Numbered from the stretch's first letter, positions 7,731-17,822 are shown. The stretch is DNA of 32,370 nucleotides from Sphingomonas bacterium (GCA_028289965.1 JAQGKS010000118.1:1-32370); one strand, 5' to 3'. Translations and numbers: made by a program. The notes: generated by a model not told the origin, from the sequence alone.

Positions 7731-8678
7731 TCAGGCGGCCTCGGCAGTCTTGCGGGGGCCGGTGAGGTGGACGATCGCGGCGATCGCGCCGCCGACGACC
7801 ATCCCGACGACCGCCGATCCGAGCGCGAAGACGATCCACTCGACGAGGCCGGCGGCACCCCCGGCAGAGCGCGCGACGCCGACCGCGACATGATCGATCG
7901 CTCCCGGCACTGCCGCAAAGTGGAAATGCTCGAGCCCGTGGACAATGATCCCGCCGCCGACCCACAGCATCGCCGCGGTCCCAATCAGCGCTAATGCCTT
8001 CAGCAGCACCGGCATGGTGCGCACCAGCATGCGGCCGATCAGGCGCGCCGCCGACGTGCTCCGCTTGGCGAGGTGGAGGCCGATATCGTCCATCTTCACG
8101 ATCACGGCGACGACGCCGTAGACGCCCAGCGTGATGACGATGCCGACCAGCGCCAATATCAGCGCCTGGGTGACGAGCGGGCGATCGGCGATGTCGGCAA
8201 GGGCGATCGCCATGATCTCGGCCGAGAGGATGAAATCGGTGCGGATCGCGCCCGACACCTGCTGGTCCTCGATCTCCTTCGGATCGCCGCCCTCGATCAC
8301 TGCCTGGTGGCCGTGATCGTCGCCCGAGATCGCCTCGATGATCTTCTCGGCCGCCTCGAAGCAGAGATAGGCGCCGCCGGCCATCAGCAGCGGCGTGACC
8401 GCCCAGGGCGCGAACGCGCTCAGCGCGATCGCGCCGGGGAGCAGGAACAGCAATTTGTTGCGCAGCGAACCGAGCGCGATCTTCCAGATGATCGGCAGCT
8501 CGCGATCGGGGGTGAAGCCCATCACATAATTGGGCGTCACCGCGGTATCGTCGATGACGACGCCGGCCGCCTTGGCGCCCGCCTTGCCGGCGGCGGCCGA
8601 AACGTCGTCGAGCGAGGCGGCGGCGAGCTTCGCAATGGCCGCCACGTCGTCGAGCAGTGCTACCAACCCCGATGCCAT
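7731..8678 (-). CDS. DUF808-family inner membrane protein (YedI-like)
   Basis: A 315-residue multi-pass membrane protein of the DUF808 family (E. coli YedI type); the function is unknown. The N-terminus MASGLVALLDDVAAIAKLAA and the stretch TPDRELPIIWKIALGSLRNK (about 56-75) are family hallmarks. Several hydrophobic helices follow from about residue 76 to the C-terminus, and the region around 118-135 (EAISGDDHGHQ) is soluble and charged. Length is normal. It stands alone: the cytochrome c gene converges on it with a 28-bp gap, and the kinase gene upstream is 77 bp away on the same strand. Confidence 0.88.
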   Translation of the reverse strand: MASGLVALLDDVAAIAKLAAASLDDVSAAAGKAGAKAAGVVIDDTAVTPNYVMGFTPDRELPIIWKIALGSLRNKLLFLLPGAIALSAFAPWAVTPLLMAGGAYLCFEAAEKIIEAISGDDHGHQAVIEGGDPKEIEDQQVSGAIRTDFILSAEIMAIALADIADRPLVTQALILALVGIVITLGVYGVVAVIVKMDDIGLHLAKRSTSAARLIGRMLVRTMPVLLKALALIGTAAMLWVGGGIIVHGLEHFHFAAVPGAIDHVAVGVARSAGGAAGLVEWIVFALGSAVVGMVVGGAIAAIVHLTGPRKTAEAA

Positions 8679-8755
8679 GCTGATCTGATCTCCGTCCGCA
8701 AGTGAGGCGGCTTCCTAACTAGACCCGTCGCCCATGCAAGCCGTTCCGCGCCCGT

Positions 8756-10162
8756 TCAATCGCGCGCGCCGTCCGCTTGTTCCGGCGCGCGCGGCAGGAA
8801 GATGGCGGCGATCAGCCCGGTCGGCCGGTTCTGGGCGAGCGTCAGCCTGCCGCCATGGCTTTCGGCGACGCTCTTGGCGATCGCCAGCCCCAGGCCGCTG
8901 CCCCCCGTAGCGCGGTTGCGCGACTGTTCGAGGCGGTGGAACGGGATCAGCGCCTGTTCCATCTGATCGGGCGCGATGCCGGGGCCGGTATCGCTGATCC
9001 GCAGTTCGACCCCGTCGTCGCGCGCGATCAGCACGACTTCGGCGCCGCCGCCATAGGCGACCGCATTGTCGATCAGGTTGCGCAGCGCCCGCCGCAGCAG
9101 GGTCGACTGGACCTGGAGGACCGCGCGGGGCGACGGCGCGAACCGCACCGGCTCGCCCTGTGCCCGATATTCCTCAACCACCGCTTCGGCGAGCGCGGTC
9201 GCGTCGACCGGCCGGGATTGCTCGCGCACCCGGCCCGAGCGGGCGAGGACGAGGATGTCCTCGAGCATCGAGGCCATTTCCTCGATCTTGGCGACCGCGG
9301 CTTCGCGTTCCCCGTCGGGCTCCATGCTCTCGACCCGGATCCGCAGCGAGGCGAGCGGGGTGCGCAGATCGTGACCGATCGCGCCGAGCATCCGATCCTT
9401 TTCGTCGAGCAGCCCGACGACGCGCGCATTCATCGCGTTGAACGCCTCGATCGCCAGACGGAGGTCGTCCGGCCCGCCGGCGATGACCGGCTCCGGATCG
9501 CTCCGCCCGCGGAAGCGCTCCGCCGCGCGCGTAAGATTGTGCAAGGGGCGGGCGATGCGGCGCGCCATCCACACCGTCGCGCCGAGCACGATGAGGTAGA
9601 GCAGCAGCGTCGCCGCGGCGAGCCGTGCCGCAAACCACGGATCGCGGCGCGGCGTGGCCATCCGGCCGACCAGCCAGCGGCCGTCCGGCTGGCGCACCGC
9701 AAGACGCAGGAACTGGGTGTCGCCGCGTGGCCCGTCCTGGCGGGCGGAGGCGTTGGGCCGGCCTTGACGGACGGGGCGGTCGGCACGCGCCGGGCTGGTA
9801 TCGAGCCCGGCGCGGACGGTCGGCGCAGGCCGGCCGTTCTGGGCGAGCGCGCGGCTGAGCCGTTCCTCGGTCGCGCCGCTGCGGGCGTTGTCGGGGATGC
9901 CGCTGTCCGCCTGGACGGCGAAGCGCGCGCCGCGGTGCGAGTTGTCGGCGAGGATGGGCCCGCGGAACTCGGGCGCGGCCTGCGCCAGATCGGCGGCGAG
10001 ATCGGCGAAGCGGGTGATCGCCGGCGCCTCATTCTGGGCGAGGCTGAGCTTCTGCCGCTCGTTCAGGATCAGCCCGAGGTTGACGAGCTGCGCCACCAGC
10101 AGCGCCAGCCCGAGCAGCAGCGTCATCTGCCCGGCAAGGCTGCGCGGGAGGAGGCGCGTCAT
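8756..10162 (-). CDS. Sensor histidine kinase, EnvZ-like
   Basis: A 468-residue two-component sensor kinase. Transmembrane helices lie at about 11-33 and 181-201 and flank a periplasmic sensor region of nearly 150 residues that is unusually rich in Arg, Pro and Ala. A HAMP-like linker follows (about 202-253). The H-box GHDLRTPL gives His264 as phosphorylation site. The ATP-binding domain shows an N-box (RNLIDNAVAYGGG, Asn366), a G1 box (DTGPGI, 391-396) and a G2 box (GGSGLGLAI, 420-428). The start overlaps the response-regulator stop by ATGA, so the pair is coupled. The layout matches EnvZ/RstB-type kinases; the stimulus is unknown. Confidence 0.92.
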   Translation of the reverse strand: MTRLLPRSLAGQMTLLLGLALLVAQLVNLGLILNERQKLSLAQNEAPAITRFADLAADLAQAAPEFRGPILADNSHRGARFAVQADSGIPDNARSGATEERLSRALAQNGRPAPTVRAGLDTSPARADRPVRQGRPNASARQDGPRGDTQFLRLAVRQPDGRWLVGRMATPRRDPWFAARLAAATLLLYLIVLGATVWMARRIARPLHNLTRAAERFRGRSDPEPVIAGGPDDLRLAIEAFNAMNARVVGLLDEKDRMLGAIGHDLRTPLASLRIRVESMEPDGEREAAVAKIEEMASMLEDILVLARSGRVREQSRPVDATALAEAVVEEYRAQGEPVRFAPSPRAVLQVQSTLLRRALRNLIDNAVAYGGGAEVVLIARDDGVELRISDTGPGIAPDQMEQALIPFHRLEQSRNRATGGSGLGLAIAKSVAESHGGRLTLAQNRPTGLIAAIFLPRAPEQADGARD

Positions 10163-10881
10163 ATCCTGCGGACGTCGACGGCGAGCATGTAGCCGCCGCC
10201 CCACACCGTCTTGATCAGCTTCGGATCGGCCGGGTCGGCCTCGACCTTGCGGCGCAGGCGACTGACATGGTTGTCGATGCTCCGCTCGAACGCGGCAAGC
10301 TCCCGCCCCTGGCTCAGATCGAGCAGTTGATCGCGGGTGAGGACGCGCTTGGGGTGGGTGACGAAGGCGTGGAGCAGGTTGAACTCGCCGGTGGAAAGCG
10401 GGATCGCGACGCCCTCGCTGTCGACCAGCTCGCGCTCGCCGACGCGCAGCACCCATGGGCCGAAGCCGAACCCGGATGCCTCGGGGGCGTGGACCGGGGT
10501 CGCGCCATTGTTGCTGGCGCGGCGCAGTACCGCCTTGATCCGGGCGAGCAGTTCGCGCGGCGAAAAGGGCTTGGTGACATAATCGTCGGCGCCGATCTCC
10601 AGCCCGATGATCCGCTCCATCTCCTCGGCCTTGGCGGTGAGGAAGATCACCGGGATGGCGGTGGTCGCGCGGATGAAGCCGGCGAGCGAGATGCCGTCCT
10701 CCCCCGGCATCATGATGTCGAGCAGGACCAGATCGATGCCGTGCACCGCCAGGATCGCGCGCGCCGCGGCGGCATCCTCGGCCTTGCTGACGCGCACCCC
10801 GTTGCGCCCGAGATAGGCGGCGAGGGGACCGCGAATGTCGCGCTCGTCATCGACGAGGAGGATGTGGGGTTCGTCGGCCAT
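10159..10881 (-). CDS. OmpR-family response regulator
   Basis: A 240-residue response regulator with a receiver domain (1-120) and a winged-helix DNA-binding domain (about 140-236). Receiver residues are all present: Asp11 and Asp12, phospho-acceptor Asp55 in LLDIMMPGEDG, Thr82, and Lys104 in YVTKPF. The winged helix has the usual LSTGEFNLLHAF start and the DNHVSRLRRKVEADP recognition region. It is the partner of the coupled kinase at 8756-10162 and is the first gene of this two-gene operon. Targets cannot be deduced. Confidence 0.93.
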   Translation of the reverse strand: MADEPHILLVDDERDIRGPLAAYLGRNGVRVSKAEDAAAARAILAVHGIDLVLLDIMMPGEDGISLAGFIRATTAIPVIFLTAKAEEMERIIGLEIGADDYVTKPFSPRELLARIKAVLRRASNNGATPVHAPEASGFGFGPWVLRVGERELVDSEGVAIPLSTGEFNLLHAFVTHPKRVLTRDQLLDLSQGRELAAFERSIDNHVSRLRRKVEADPADPKLIKTVWGGGYMLAVDVRRI

Positions 10882-10916
10882 GGTTTCTTCTTAGGCGGCG
10901 GTGGCGACAAGGCGAA

Positions 10917-10943
10917 GCCCCGGGAGGAAGTTCCCCCCGGGGC
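10917..10943. terminator. Hairpin after the RcnB-like gene
   Basis: GCCCCGGG (10917-10924) and CCCGGGGC (10936-10943) form a perfect 8-bp stem with an 11-nt loop, 21 bp downstream of the RcnB-like stop and before the response-regulator gene. It has no clear U-run, so it is a GC-rich terminator candidate only. Confidence 0.4.
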
Positions 10944-10964
10944 CATGCGCTCCCGCCGTCCGGA

Positions 10965-11375
10965 TTAGCGGATCACGTTGGCGAGGATCGAGGCGATCAC
11001 GCCGCTGGTGATGCCGATCAGCACCGCATCATTGCCCGACTGGACCCAGCGATAGCCGCGCGGCGCATCGTGCAGCCGGTAGGCGCGCGGGCTGGAGATC
11101 ACCCGGTAGTTGCGGGCGTAGCGGCTGTCGAAGCGATCGCCCTTGTGCCAGCTGCGATACTGCGCCTGCTGGCGGCGGACTTCCTTCTTGTGGATGACGA
11201 CGCGCTTCTGGACCTGGCCGCGGTTGCGATACTGCCCCTGATCGCGACTTTGGGCGCCGCGATCGTTCTGCTCGGCGCGGCCGCCGCGATGGTCGTCCCG
11301 GCCCTGATAGGGCGCAGCGAGGACCGGGGTGGCGAGGACGCTGGCGGCGACGGCGGCGATGAGAAACTTCTTCAT
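10965..11375 (-). CDS. RcnB-family exported protein
   Basis: A 136-residue protein with a clear signal peptide (1-20, cut after VLA). It has an Arg/Gln/Asp-rich low-complexity middle (25-60) and a C-terminal RcnB-like domain: the YRVISSPRAYRLHDAPRGYRW segment (split here as YRVISSP and APRGYRWVQSG) followed by a hydrophobic end, GITSGVIASILANVIR. RcnB in E. coli is a periplasmic protein that affects nickel/cobalt homeostasis, while the many sphingomonad paralogues are uncharacterised. The hydrophobic tail suggests membrane association. It lies just upstream of the two-component operon, and a functional link is possible but not shown. Confidence 0.82.
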   Translation of the reverse strand: MKKFLIAAVAASVLATPVLAAPYQGRDDHRGGRAEQNDRGAQSRDQGQYRNRGQVQKRVVIHKKEVRRQQAQYRSWHKGDRFDSRYARNYRVISSPRAYRLHDAPRGYRWVQSGNDAVLIGITSGVIASILANVIR

Positions 11376-11582
11376 GGTGTGTCTCCTGGTGGGCGCCTCG
11401 TTCGGCGTTGAGCTGAAACTGGGCCCTCGCTGTCGCGTGACTTTGTCGGGGAGCGCCCGAAATTGTCGCGATTTGTATCGGTGGCGAGGGGGGCTGGCCC
11501 GGTCAGGAATCGTGTATCGAAGCGGGCACGCTGTGGCCGGCGATCTCCAGGGGTCGCCGGCCGGTTGCGGGCACCGGGGCGC

Positions 11583-11885
11583 TCAGCGCGCGGCGAGCCG
11601 GGTAACGGCGGGCAGGCTTGCCTGGGCATTGGCAATGGCGGCCTTGCGGCAGGCGACGATCTGCATGCGGAATGCCGGTTCGATCGGGCCGCACAGCGCG
11701 TTGGCGGCGCTGCGGATGCGGCGCTGAAGCGTCGCCGAACCATGCGGCGTCGTCAGGTCGAGATCGGCGTAGGAGACGCTCTGCTGGGTCGTTTCGGCGC
11801 GCACCGGGGCGGCCACGGTGACGGTGGCGACGATCGCGACGATGGCGCCGAAGCTGGCGAGCGTGCGGTTGCGGATGGCCTGCAT
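11583..11885 (-). CDS. UrcA-family exported protein
   Basis: A 100-residue secreted protein of the UrcA family, a small group typical of Caulobacterales and Sphingomonadales with unknown function. The signal peptide spans about residues 1-30 (cut after VRA). The mature part has the family pattern SYADLDLTTPHGSATLQRRI, then two cysteines (Cys65, Cys79) that could form a disulfide, and an Ala-rich C-terminus. I choose the ATG at 11885 because the signal peptide starts there; the upstream open frame to 12077 is spurious. It stands alone, 207 bp from the RcnB-like start. Confidence 0.85.
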   Translation of the reverse strand: MQAIRNRTLASFGAIVAIVATVTVAAPVRAETTQQSVSYADLDLTTPHGSATLQRRIRSAANALCGPIEPAFRMQIVACRKAAIANAQASLPAVTRLAAR

Positions 11886-12048
11886 GGTATGTCCCCTGGT
11901 TCCTGAACCGGCGTGAATGCCGATGCTGAGGAGACTGCAGGAGCCGTGCCAATTCACTCTCAAGGAGAGAAACTCGTGTGGCGTGCGATATGCGGTGGCG
12001 GCGATCGCAAATTCTTGAGGATTTCCGCCAAGAGATAGCGGATCGCGC

Positions 12049-12291
12049 CTAGGCCCCTTGGTGCAGCCTCGGTGCAACCGGTGGGCGCTCCGGCGCGTCA
12101 GGCCGGGTGGGCGGCGGGTCCGCGGCGGGATCGCGCCCGACTTCGATCATCGCCACCGGCGCGCCCTGCCCCTCGACGTAGCAGGCGTAACGATGCGGGC
12201 CGTCGCGCTCCTGCACGGCATCGCGGCGGACGCGCCGCAACTCCAGCACCACCGCGCACGCCACCGGACCGGCCAACAGCATCCACCACAT
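12049..12291 (-). CDS. Small single-pass membrane protein, hypothetical
   Basis: A possible 80-residue protein with an N-terminal hydrophobic helix (residues 1-18, MWWMLLAGPVACAVVLEL), a basic stretch, and a Pro/Arg-rich C-terminus. A purine-rich GGGGAG lies about 9 bp before the ATG. It matches no family I recognise. High G+C makes chance frames common here, so the helix and ribosome-binding site are the only support. It is divergent from lon. Confidence 0.45.
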   Translation of the reverse strand: MWWMLLAGPVACAVVLELRRVRRDAVQERDGPHRYACYVEGQGAPVAMIEVGRDPAADPPPTRPDAPERPPVAPRLHQGA

Positions 12292-12434
12292 CGCGCCTCT
12301 CCCCTGCGCGATGGGTAGCGCGGCGCGGTGGATCACCGATGCGGGATCTGCTCCACAGCGGCGCGATCTGCCATCGGAACGGGGCGCCGGCGACGCGTGC
12401 GGCCTGCGTTGCAGCACGGTCTTGGTTCGCTCTG

Positions 12435-12466
12435 CTTGATGGTTTTCGGCGGACACCCAATATAGG
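12435..12466 (+). promoter_or_regulatory. Candidate heat-shock (sigma-32) promoter of lon
   Basis: CTTG (12435-12438), 18 bp, then CCAATATAGG (12457-12466) differs at one defined base from the alphaproteobacterial RpoH -10 form CYTATNTNNG, about 40 bp upstream of lon. lon is a heat-shock gene in many proteobacteria. The assignment rests on the motif only. Confidence 0.4.
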
Positions 12467-12506
12467 CTGTGGTCGCCGGCTCCCGCCGGTGTCGTTCGGA
12501 GTATCC

Positions 12507-14915
<2,409 letters not shown>

Positions 14916-14951
14916 AGCGGATCGCTTTGGCGCCGGGATAGCCGCTTTTCT

Positions 14952-14991
14952 TTGACAGCTTGGTAGTGCCTGCCCTTAGATAAGGGCAGGC
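14952..14991 (+). promoter_or_regulatory. HU promoter overlapping a perfect 10-bp dyad
   Basis: A perfect TTGACA (14952-14957) is followed after 18-19 bp by a -10-like TTAGAT or TAGATA (14976-14982). The -10 lies in the centre of an inverted repeat whose arms GCCTGCCCTT (14968-14977) and AAGGGCAGGC (14982-14991) match perfectly around a 4-nt centre. Either a repressor binds over the -10, or the hairpin is the lon terminator; no U-run follows, which favours the operator reading. Confidence 0.5.
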
Positions 14992-15039
14992 GCGGCCGCG
15001 AGTCCGCTCAATCACCAAATCAGGCGGGGGCGTTGGGGC

Positions 15040-15315
15040 ATGAACAAACAAGAACTTATCGCGGCGGTGGCCGGCGTCACGGGTCTGAGCCGGAGCGATG
15101 CGAGCGGTGCGGTGGAAAGCGTGTTCGGAATCATCGGCGACACGCTGAAGAAGGGCGACGAGGTCCGCCTGGTCGGGTTCGGCACCTTCACCGTCAGCAA
15201 GCGCAAGGCATCGACCGGGCGCAACCCGCGCACCGGCGAGCCGATGAAGATCGCCGCCTCGTCCAACCCCAAGTTCAAGCCGGGCAAGGGTTTGAAGGAC
15301 GCCGTCAACCTGTAG
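15040..15315 (+). CDS. hupB: HU-family nucleoid protein
   Basis: A 91-residue HU-family histone-like protein that binds and bends DNA as a dimer. It begins MNKQELIAAVAG, has the core VRLVGFGTF (about 44-52), the DNA-binding arm with TGRNPRTGEP, and ends PKFKPGKGLKDAVN, all typical. Length is normal. It is the second gene of the common lon-HU order, with its own apparent promoter in the intergenic region. IHF subunits are an alternative, but the arm and C-terminus fit HU better. Confidence 0.95.
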   Translation: MNKQELIAAVAGVTGLSRSDASGAVESVFGIIGDTLKKGDEVRLVGFGTFTVSKRKASTGRNPRTGEPMKIAASSNPKFKPGKGLKDAVNL

Positions 15316-15370
15316 GCTTCTGCCGTCCGCAAGGCTGGACAAGCGCATCGCGGATGCGTATTCGCCAGCG

Positions 15371-15396
15371 CCGCAGCGGATACCATCACGCTGCGG
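15371..15396 (+). terminator. Hairpin downstream of HU
   Basis: CCGCAGCG (15371-15378) and CGCTGCGG (15389-15396) form a perfect 8-bp stem with a 10-nt loop, 55 bp after the HU stop and before tRNA-Val. A smaller stem (CGCATC 15344-15349 with GATGCG 15353-15358) precedes it. Neither has a U-run. Confidence 0.35.
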
Positions 15397-15432
15397 TCGA
15401 GGGTCGCTCCGGCGCCCTCATCGGCAAAGCGT

Positions 15433-15507
15433 GGGCGCGTAGCTCAGTGGTAGAGCACTGTGTTCACACCGCAGGGGTCGCTGGTTCAATCCCAGCCGCG
15501 CCCACCA
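15433..15507 (+). tRNA. tRNA-Val (anticodon CAC)
   Basis: A complete 75-nt tRNA with encoded CCA. The acceptor stem is GGGCGCG (15433-15439) with CGCGCCC (15497-15503), discriminator A, then CCA. The D arm is GCTC/GAGC. The anticodon stem CTGTG/CGCAG carries the loop TTCACAC, giving anticodon CAC, which reads valine GUG. The T arm is GCTGG-TTCAATC-CCAGC. An integrase gene ends 32 bp downstream, so its 3' end is the likely phage attachment site. Confidence 0.96.
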
Positions 15508-15539
15508 CGCTTTCTGGCAGATTTGCGCCGCTTTTTAGA

Positions 15540-16850
15540 TCAGGCTGCGACCAAGCGGCGGGGCTCTGATGGCACGTTACACCGGACACTCCGGTGTTGG
15601 GCCTCCGGAACGCGTTTCAGGATCTCGGAAACGACCTCCTCGATCGCGCGCTGCACCGTGCCCAAATAGCTTGGCGAATGCAGGGCATAGATCTCGGTCG
15701 TGTCGAGCAGGCGGTGCCCCATCTGTCCCGCCAGTTGCCAAGGGTCCACGCCCGATTCGCGCAGCGTCGTCGCCATGGAACGGCGGATCACATAGGGCAT
15801 GTAGTCGTCCATTAGGGGAAGGCGCAGTTCCTTCAGCATGCTCCGCCAAGCGGTCTTGATGCTGTCGACCGGATCGCCGGCCCAAGTGACGAAAGCCGAC
15901 GGCGCCGGGGCGGCCTCCGTGCCCGCCTCGTAGGTGTCGAGCACTTCGGTCAGGTGACCGGCAAGCCAAGGCCGCACCGGCACAATCGGCCGATGCTTGT
16001 CGGTCTGGATGCGGCCATGCGGATTGAGATCGAGAATAGTCGCGTCCCGCGCCCACTGCCGGCGCGTCGGCGCGAGATCGATGTCGAAGATCGCGTCGGG
16101 CCGGGCCAAGGTACAGATCCCGGCGACCAGGTATCGCTGCAGCGTCTTTCGCCGCGGGTTGTCGAACGCATAGGCGACCATGTCGGCCATCGCCGGCACG
16201 TCGATCCGTACCGTCTTGGGGCGAGAAACCTTCTTGCGGCCGAACGTCTCGAACGTCGGCGCATGCTCGATCTTGCGGGGCTTCGCTTTGAAAGCGTGGT
16301 TCAGTGTCGTCTTGAGCTGGATCACGCTTTCCTCGGTGGTGGCCGGGGATCGCGATCGGCTGACTGTCACGACGCCTTTGCCATTCCGCCATTCGACCGG
16401 ACGCGCGGCCGACCAGGTGCGAAAGCGGCGAACCCAATCATCGTCGATGTCGGCGCAGACGGTATCCTCCCGGCCCTCCGCCTCGAGATAATCGAGCACG
16501 TGGTTCAGCCGCGCTCGAATCGAGTCGATAGAAGGCCGCGACGCGGCCGCGTCGAGGTAGGCCGCGATCGCATCGGCAACCAAATAGCGCGCCGCGCTGG
16601 CCACCGTCTGTCCGCACGACGGGCAGTAGATCGGCGGCGGCTCCCCCGTGTCGAGGCAGTATTGAAGGTCTAGGGCCCGCTTGCCCGCTTCGTGCGCTGT
16701 CTCGCCTGTCGAACGGCTTCGGACCCGCTTCGCTGCGGCGTCGTAGCGGAAGATGGTGAGGTAAGGGGTGCGTAGCGAGCGGTCCCGCCGGCGGTCCCAG
16801 TCAAGCCAGAGGTGTCCGCGTTCGTAGATTGGTCTCGCATTGCGCGACAT
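15540..16850 (-). CDS. Tyrosine site-specific recombinase (phage integrase)
   Basis: A 436-residue integrase that should catalyse integration and excision at the adjacent tRNA-Val. The N-terminal part (1-75) resembles a short DNA-binding region and is followed by CPSC (76-79), an unusual CxxC pair. A SAM-like core-binding domain follows (about 90-190), then the catalytic domain. Likely catalytic residues are Arg250 (LARPDAI), Arg356 (YVIRRSMAT), His379 (QMGH) and Tyr388 (TTEIYALH). The first position of the usual HxxR box is Tyr353 here, a substitution also found in other family members. The gene points toward the tRNA and ends 32 bp from it. Its 5' end overlaps an upstream small ORF by 181 bp. 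Confidence 0.9.
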   Translation of the reverse strand: MSRNARPIYERGHLWLDWDRRRDRSLRTPYLTIFRYDAAAKRVRSRSTGETAHEAGKRALDLQYCLDTGEPPPIYCPSCGQTVASAARYLVADAIAAYLDAAASRPSIDSIRARLNHVLDYLEAEGREDTVCADIDDDWVRRFRTWSAARPVEWRNGKGVVTVSRSRSPATTEESVIQLKTTLNHAFKAKPRKIEHAPTFETFGRKKVSRPKTVRIDVPAMADMVAYAFDNPRRKTLQRYLVAGICTLARPDAIFDIDLAPTRRQWARDATILDLNPHGRIQTDKHRPIVPVRPWLAGHLTEVLDTYEAGTEAAPAPSAFVTWAGDPVDSIKTAWRSMLKELRLPLMDDYMPYVIRRSMATTLRESGVDPWQLAGQMGHRLLDTTEIYALHSPSYLGTVQRAIEEVVSEILKRVPEAQHRSVRCNVPSEPRRLVAA

Positions 16851-17011
16851 CGGGCCTGATCCTGCAGCAGCTTGGTCTTGGCCTCGCCCAGCTGAGCGAG
16901 GACGCTAGTGGTGTTGATCAGCACGTCGAGCTGGGCAGCTGTCAACTTCAGCCCTCGGCCGCGCTCCGAAGCCCGGCTCAACGCGCGCTCCAGATCCATC
17001 AGCGGCGTCAT
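16670..17011 (-). CDS. Small phage protein overlapping the integrase 5' end
   Basis: A possible 113-residue protein. The first 65 residues look like a real helical domain (MDLERALSRASERGRGLKL followed by a long amphipathic segment with LNTTSVLAQLGEAK-like character). The last 60 residues, Ser/Thr/Arg-rich, are read in a different frame across the integrase start. The ATG overlaps the methyltransferase stop (ATGA), the same coupling used throughout this operon, which supports translation. The 181-bp overlap with integrase is unusually long, so an integrase start farther downstream is an alternative. No family is recognised. Confidence 0.55.
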   Translation of the reverse strand: MTPLMDLERALSRASERGRGLKLTAAQLDVLINTTSVLAQLGEAKTKLLQDQARCRAMRDQSTNADTSGLTGTAGGTARYAPLTSPSSATTPQRSGSEAVRQARQRTKRASGP

Positions 17012-17592
17012 GCCGCCTCTCCGAACTTGTCGACGTCGTTGCCCCAGCTCTCCCAGCCCTTGCGGCGCCGGCGGGCGAACAGCTCGACATAGGGACCGTC
17101 GAACATCGCCTCGATGTCGCCGGCGACGCGATCGGGCTTGCGGCTATGCTCGCGCACCGGCTCGACGATCAGCTGGCGGACGCCGCGGCTTTTCGGCAGC
17201 CCCATGTTTCCGATCATGCCGAGCAGGCACATCTCGGGATTCGCCCGGGTGTAGTAGCCGGTGCCCATGTGCCAGCCTGTGTCCCGCTGCGTTCGCTTCG
17301 CCCAGGTGAAGGCGGTGGTGACGTAGCGGAAGCCCCATCGGCGCATCGTTTCCAGCCCATGCTCAAGCATCGGATCGGTGACCCACAGGAACAGGGCGCA
17401 GCTGTCGCCGGCAAGGTGCCCGACGGGCAGCGCCTTGATCTGCTCGATCGACATCGTCCGATAGTGGCGGTTGGGATTCCGGCTCTCGCCCTTCGCCGAA
17501 TAGTTTTCGAACGGCCACGCGGGATCCGCATGGATGACGCGGTAGCCGAACATCTGCAGGCCGGCGAAGGGCCATGAAGCCGCGGATGCCAT
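17008..17592 (-). CDS. MT-A70-family DNA adenine methyltransferase
   Basis: A 194-residue MT-A70-family methyltransferase, expected to make N6-methyladenine in DNA with S-adenosylmethionine. The catalytic DPPW motif appears as DPAW (23-26, in VIHADPAWPFENYS). Other family blocks are FLWVTDPMLEHGL (about 68-80), the TTAFTWAKR stretch and the EMCLLGMIGN region. The ATG at 17592 overlaps the previous stop (TGATG), and the longer upstream frame is spurious. No restriction enzyme is present, so it is an orphan, perhaps protecting phage DNA or altering host methylation signals. Its target sequence is unknown. Confidence 0.88.
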   Translation of the reverse strand: MASAASWPFAGLQMFGYRVIHADPAWPFENYSAKGESRNPNRHYRTMSIEQIKALPVGHLAGDSCALFLWVTDPMLEHGLETMRRWGFRYVTTAFTWAKRTQRDTGWHMGTGYYTRANPEMCLLGMIGNMGLPKSRGVRQLIVEPVREHSRKPDRVAGDIEAMFDGPYVELFARRRRKGWESWGNDVDKFGEAA

Positions 17593-17822
17593 CAGCGTGG
17601 CCGAGGCGCCGGCATGGCTGCCGCAGCAGCGGGGTTCAACCACAGAGCCTCGACGCGTGGACGGGCGCCGAGCTTCGACATCTGCAGCTCGAGGCGGTCG
17701 CGCGCGAGATCCAGCGACACGCGCTTGCCACCCTGGTTGCCATCGCGGAACAGCGCTTCGCGAGTGTGGCGCGAGCGCGGGCGACCAGCTGGCCAGGTGA
17801 GGGGATATGCTGCTGCGCTCAT
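17592..17822 (-). CDS. Small phage protein, hypothetical
   Basis: A 76-residue protein, coupled on both sides (ATGA at its start, TGATG at its stop), which supports translation. It begins MSAAAYPLTWPAGRPRS, which I have seen at the start of phage and prophage hypothetical proteins of alphaproteobacteria that continue with a J-domain-like helical region. The middle (about 30-60) is charged and probably helical, and the end is Ala/Pro-rich. Function is unknown. Confidence 0.72.
   Translation of the reverse strand: MSAAAYPLTWPAGRPRSRHTREALFRDGNQGGKRVSLDLARDRLELQMSKLGARPRVEALWLNPAAAAAMPAPRPR

Noticed and set aside
11372-11906. Frames in the RcnB-UrcA spacer and antisense to UrcA (11372-11743, 11463-11906, 11503-11952)
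   Set aside because: They overlap the UrcA-family gene, which has a signal peptide and family pattern; the alternatives have neither.
12072-12506. N-terminal extension of Lon by 145 codons
   Set aside because: The frame is open, but the ATG at 12507 has a good ribosome-binding site and begins the conserved Lon N-terminus; the extension is Arg/Pro-rich and lacks homology.
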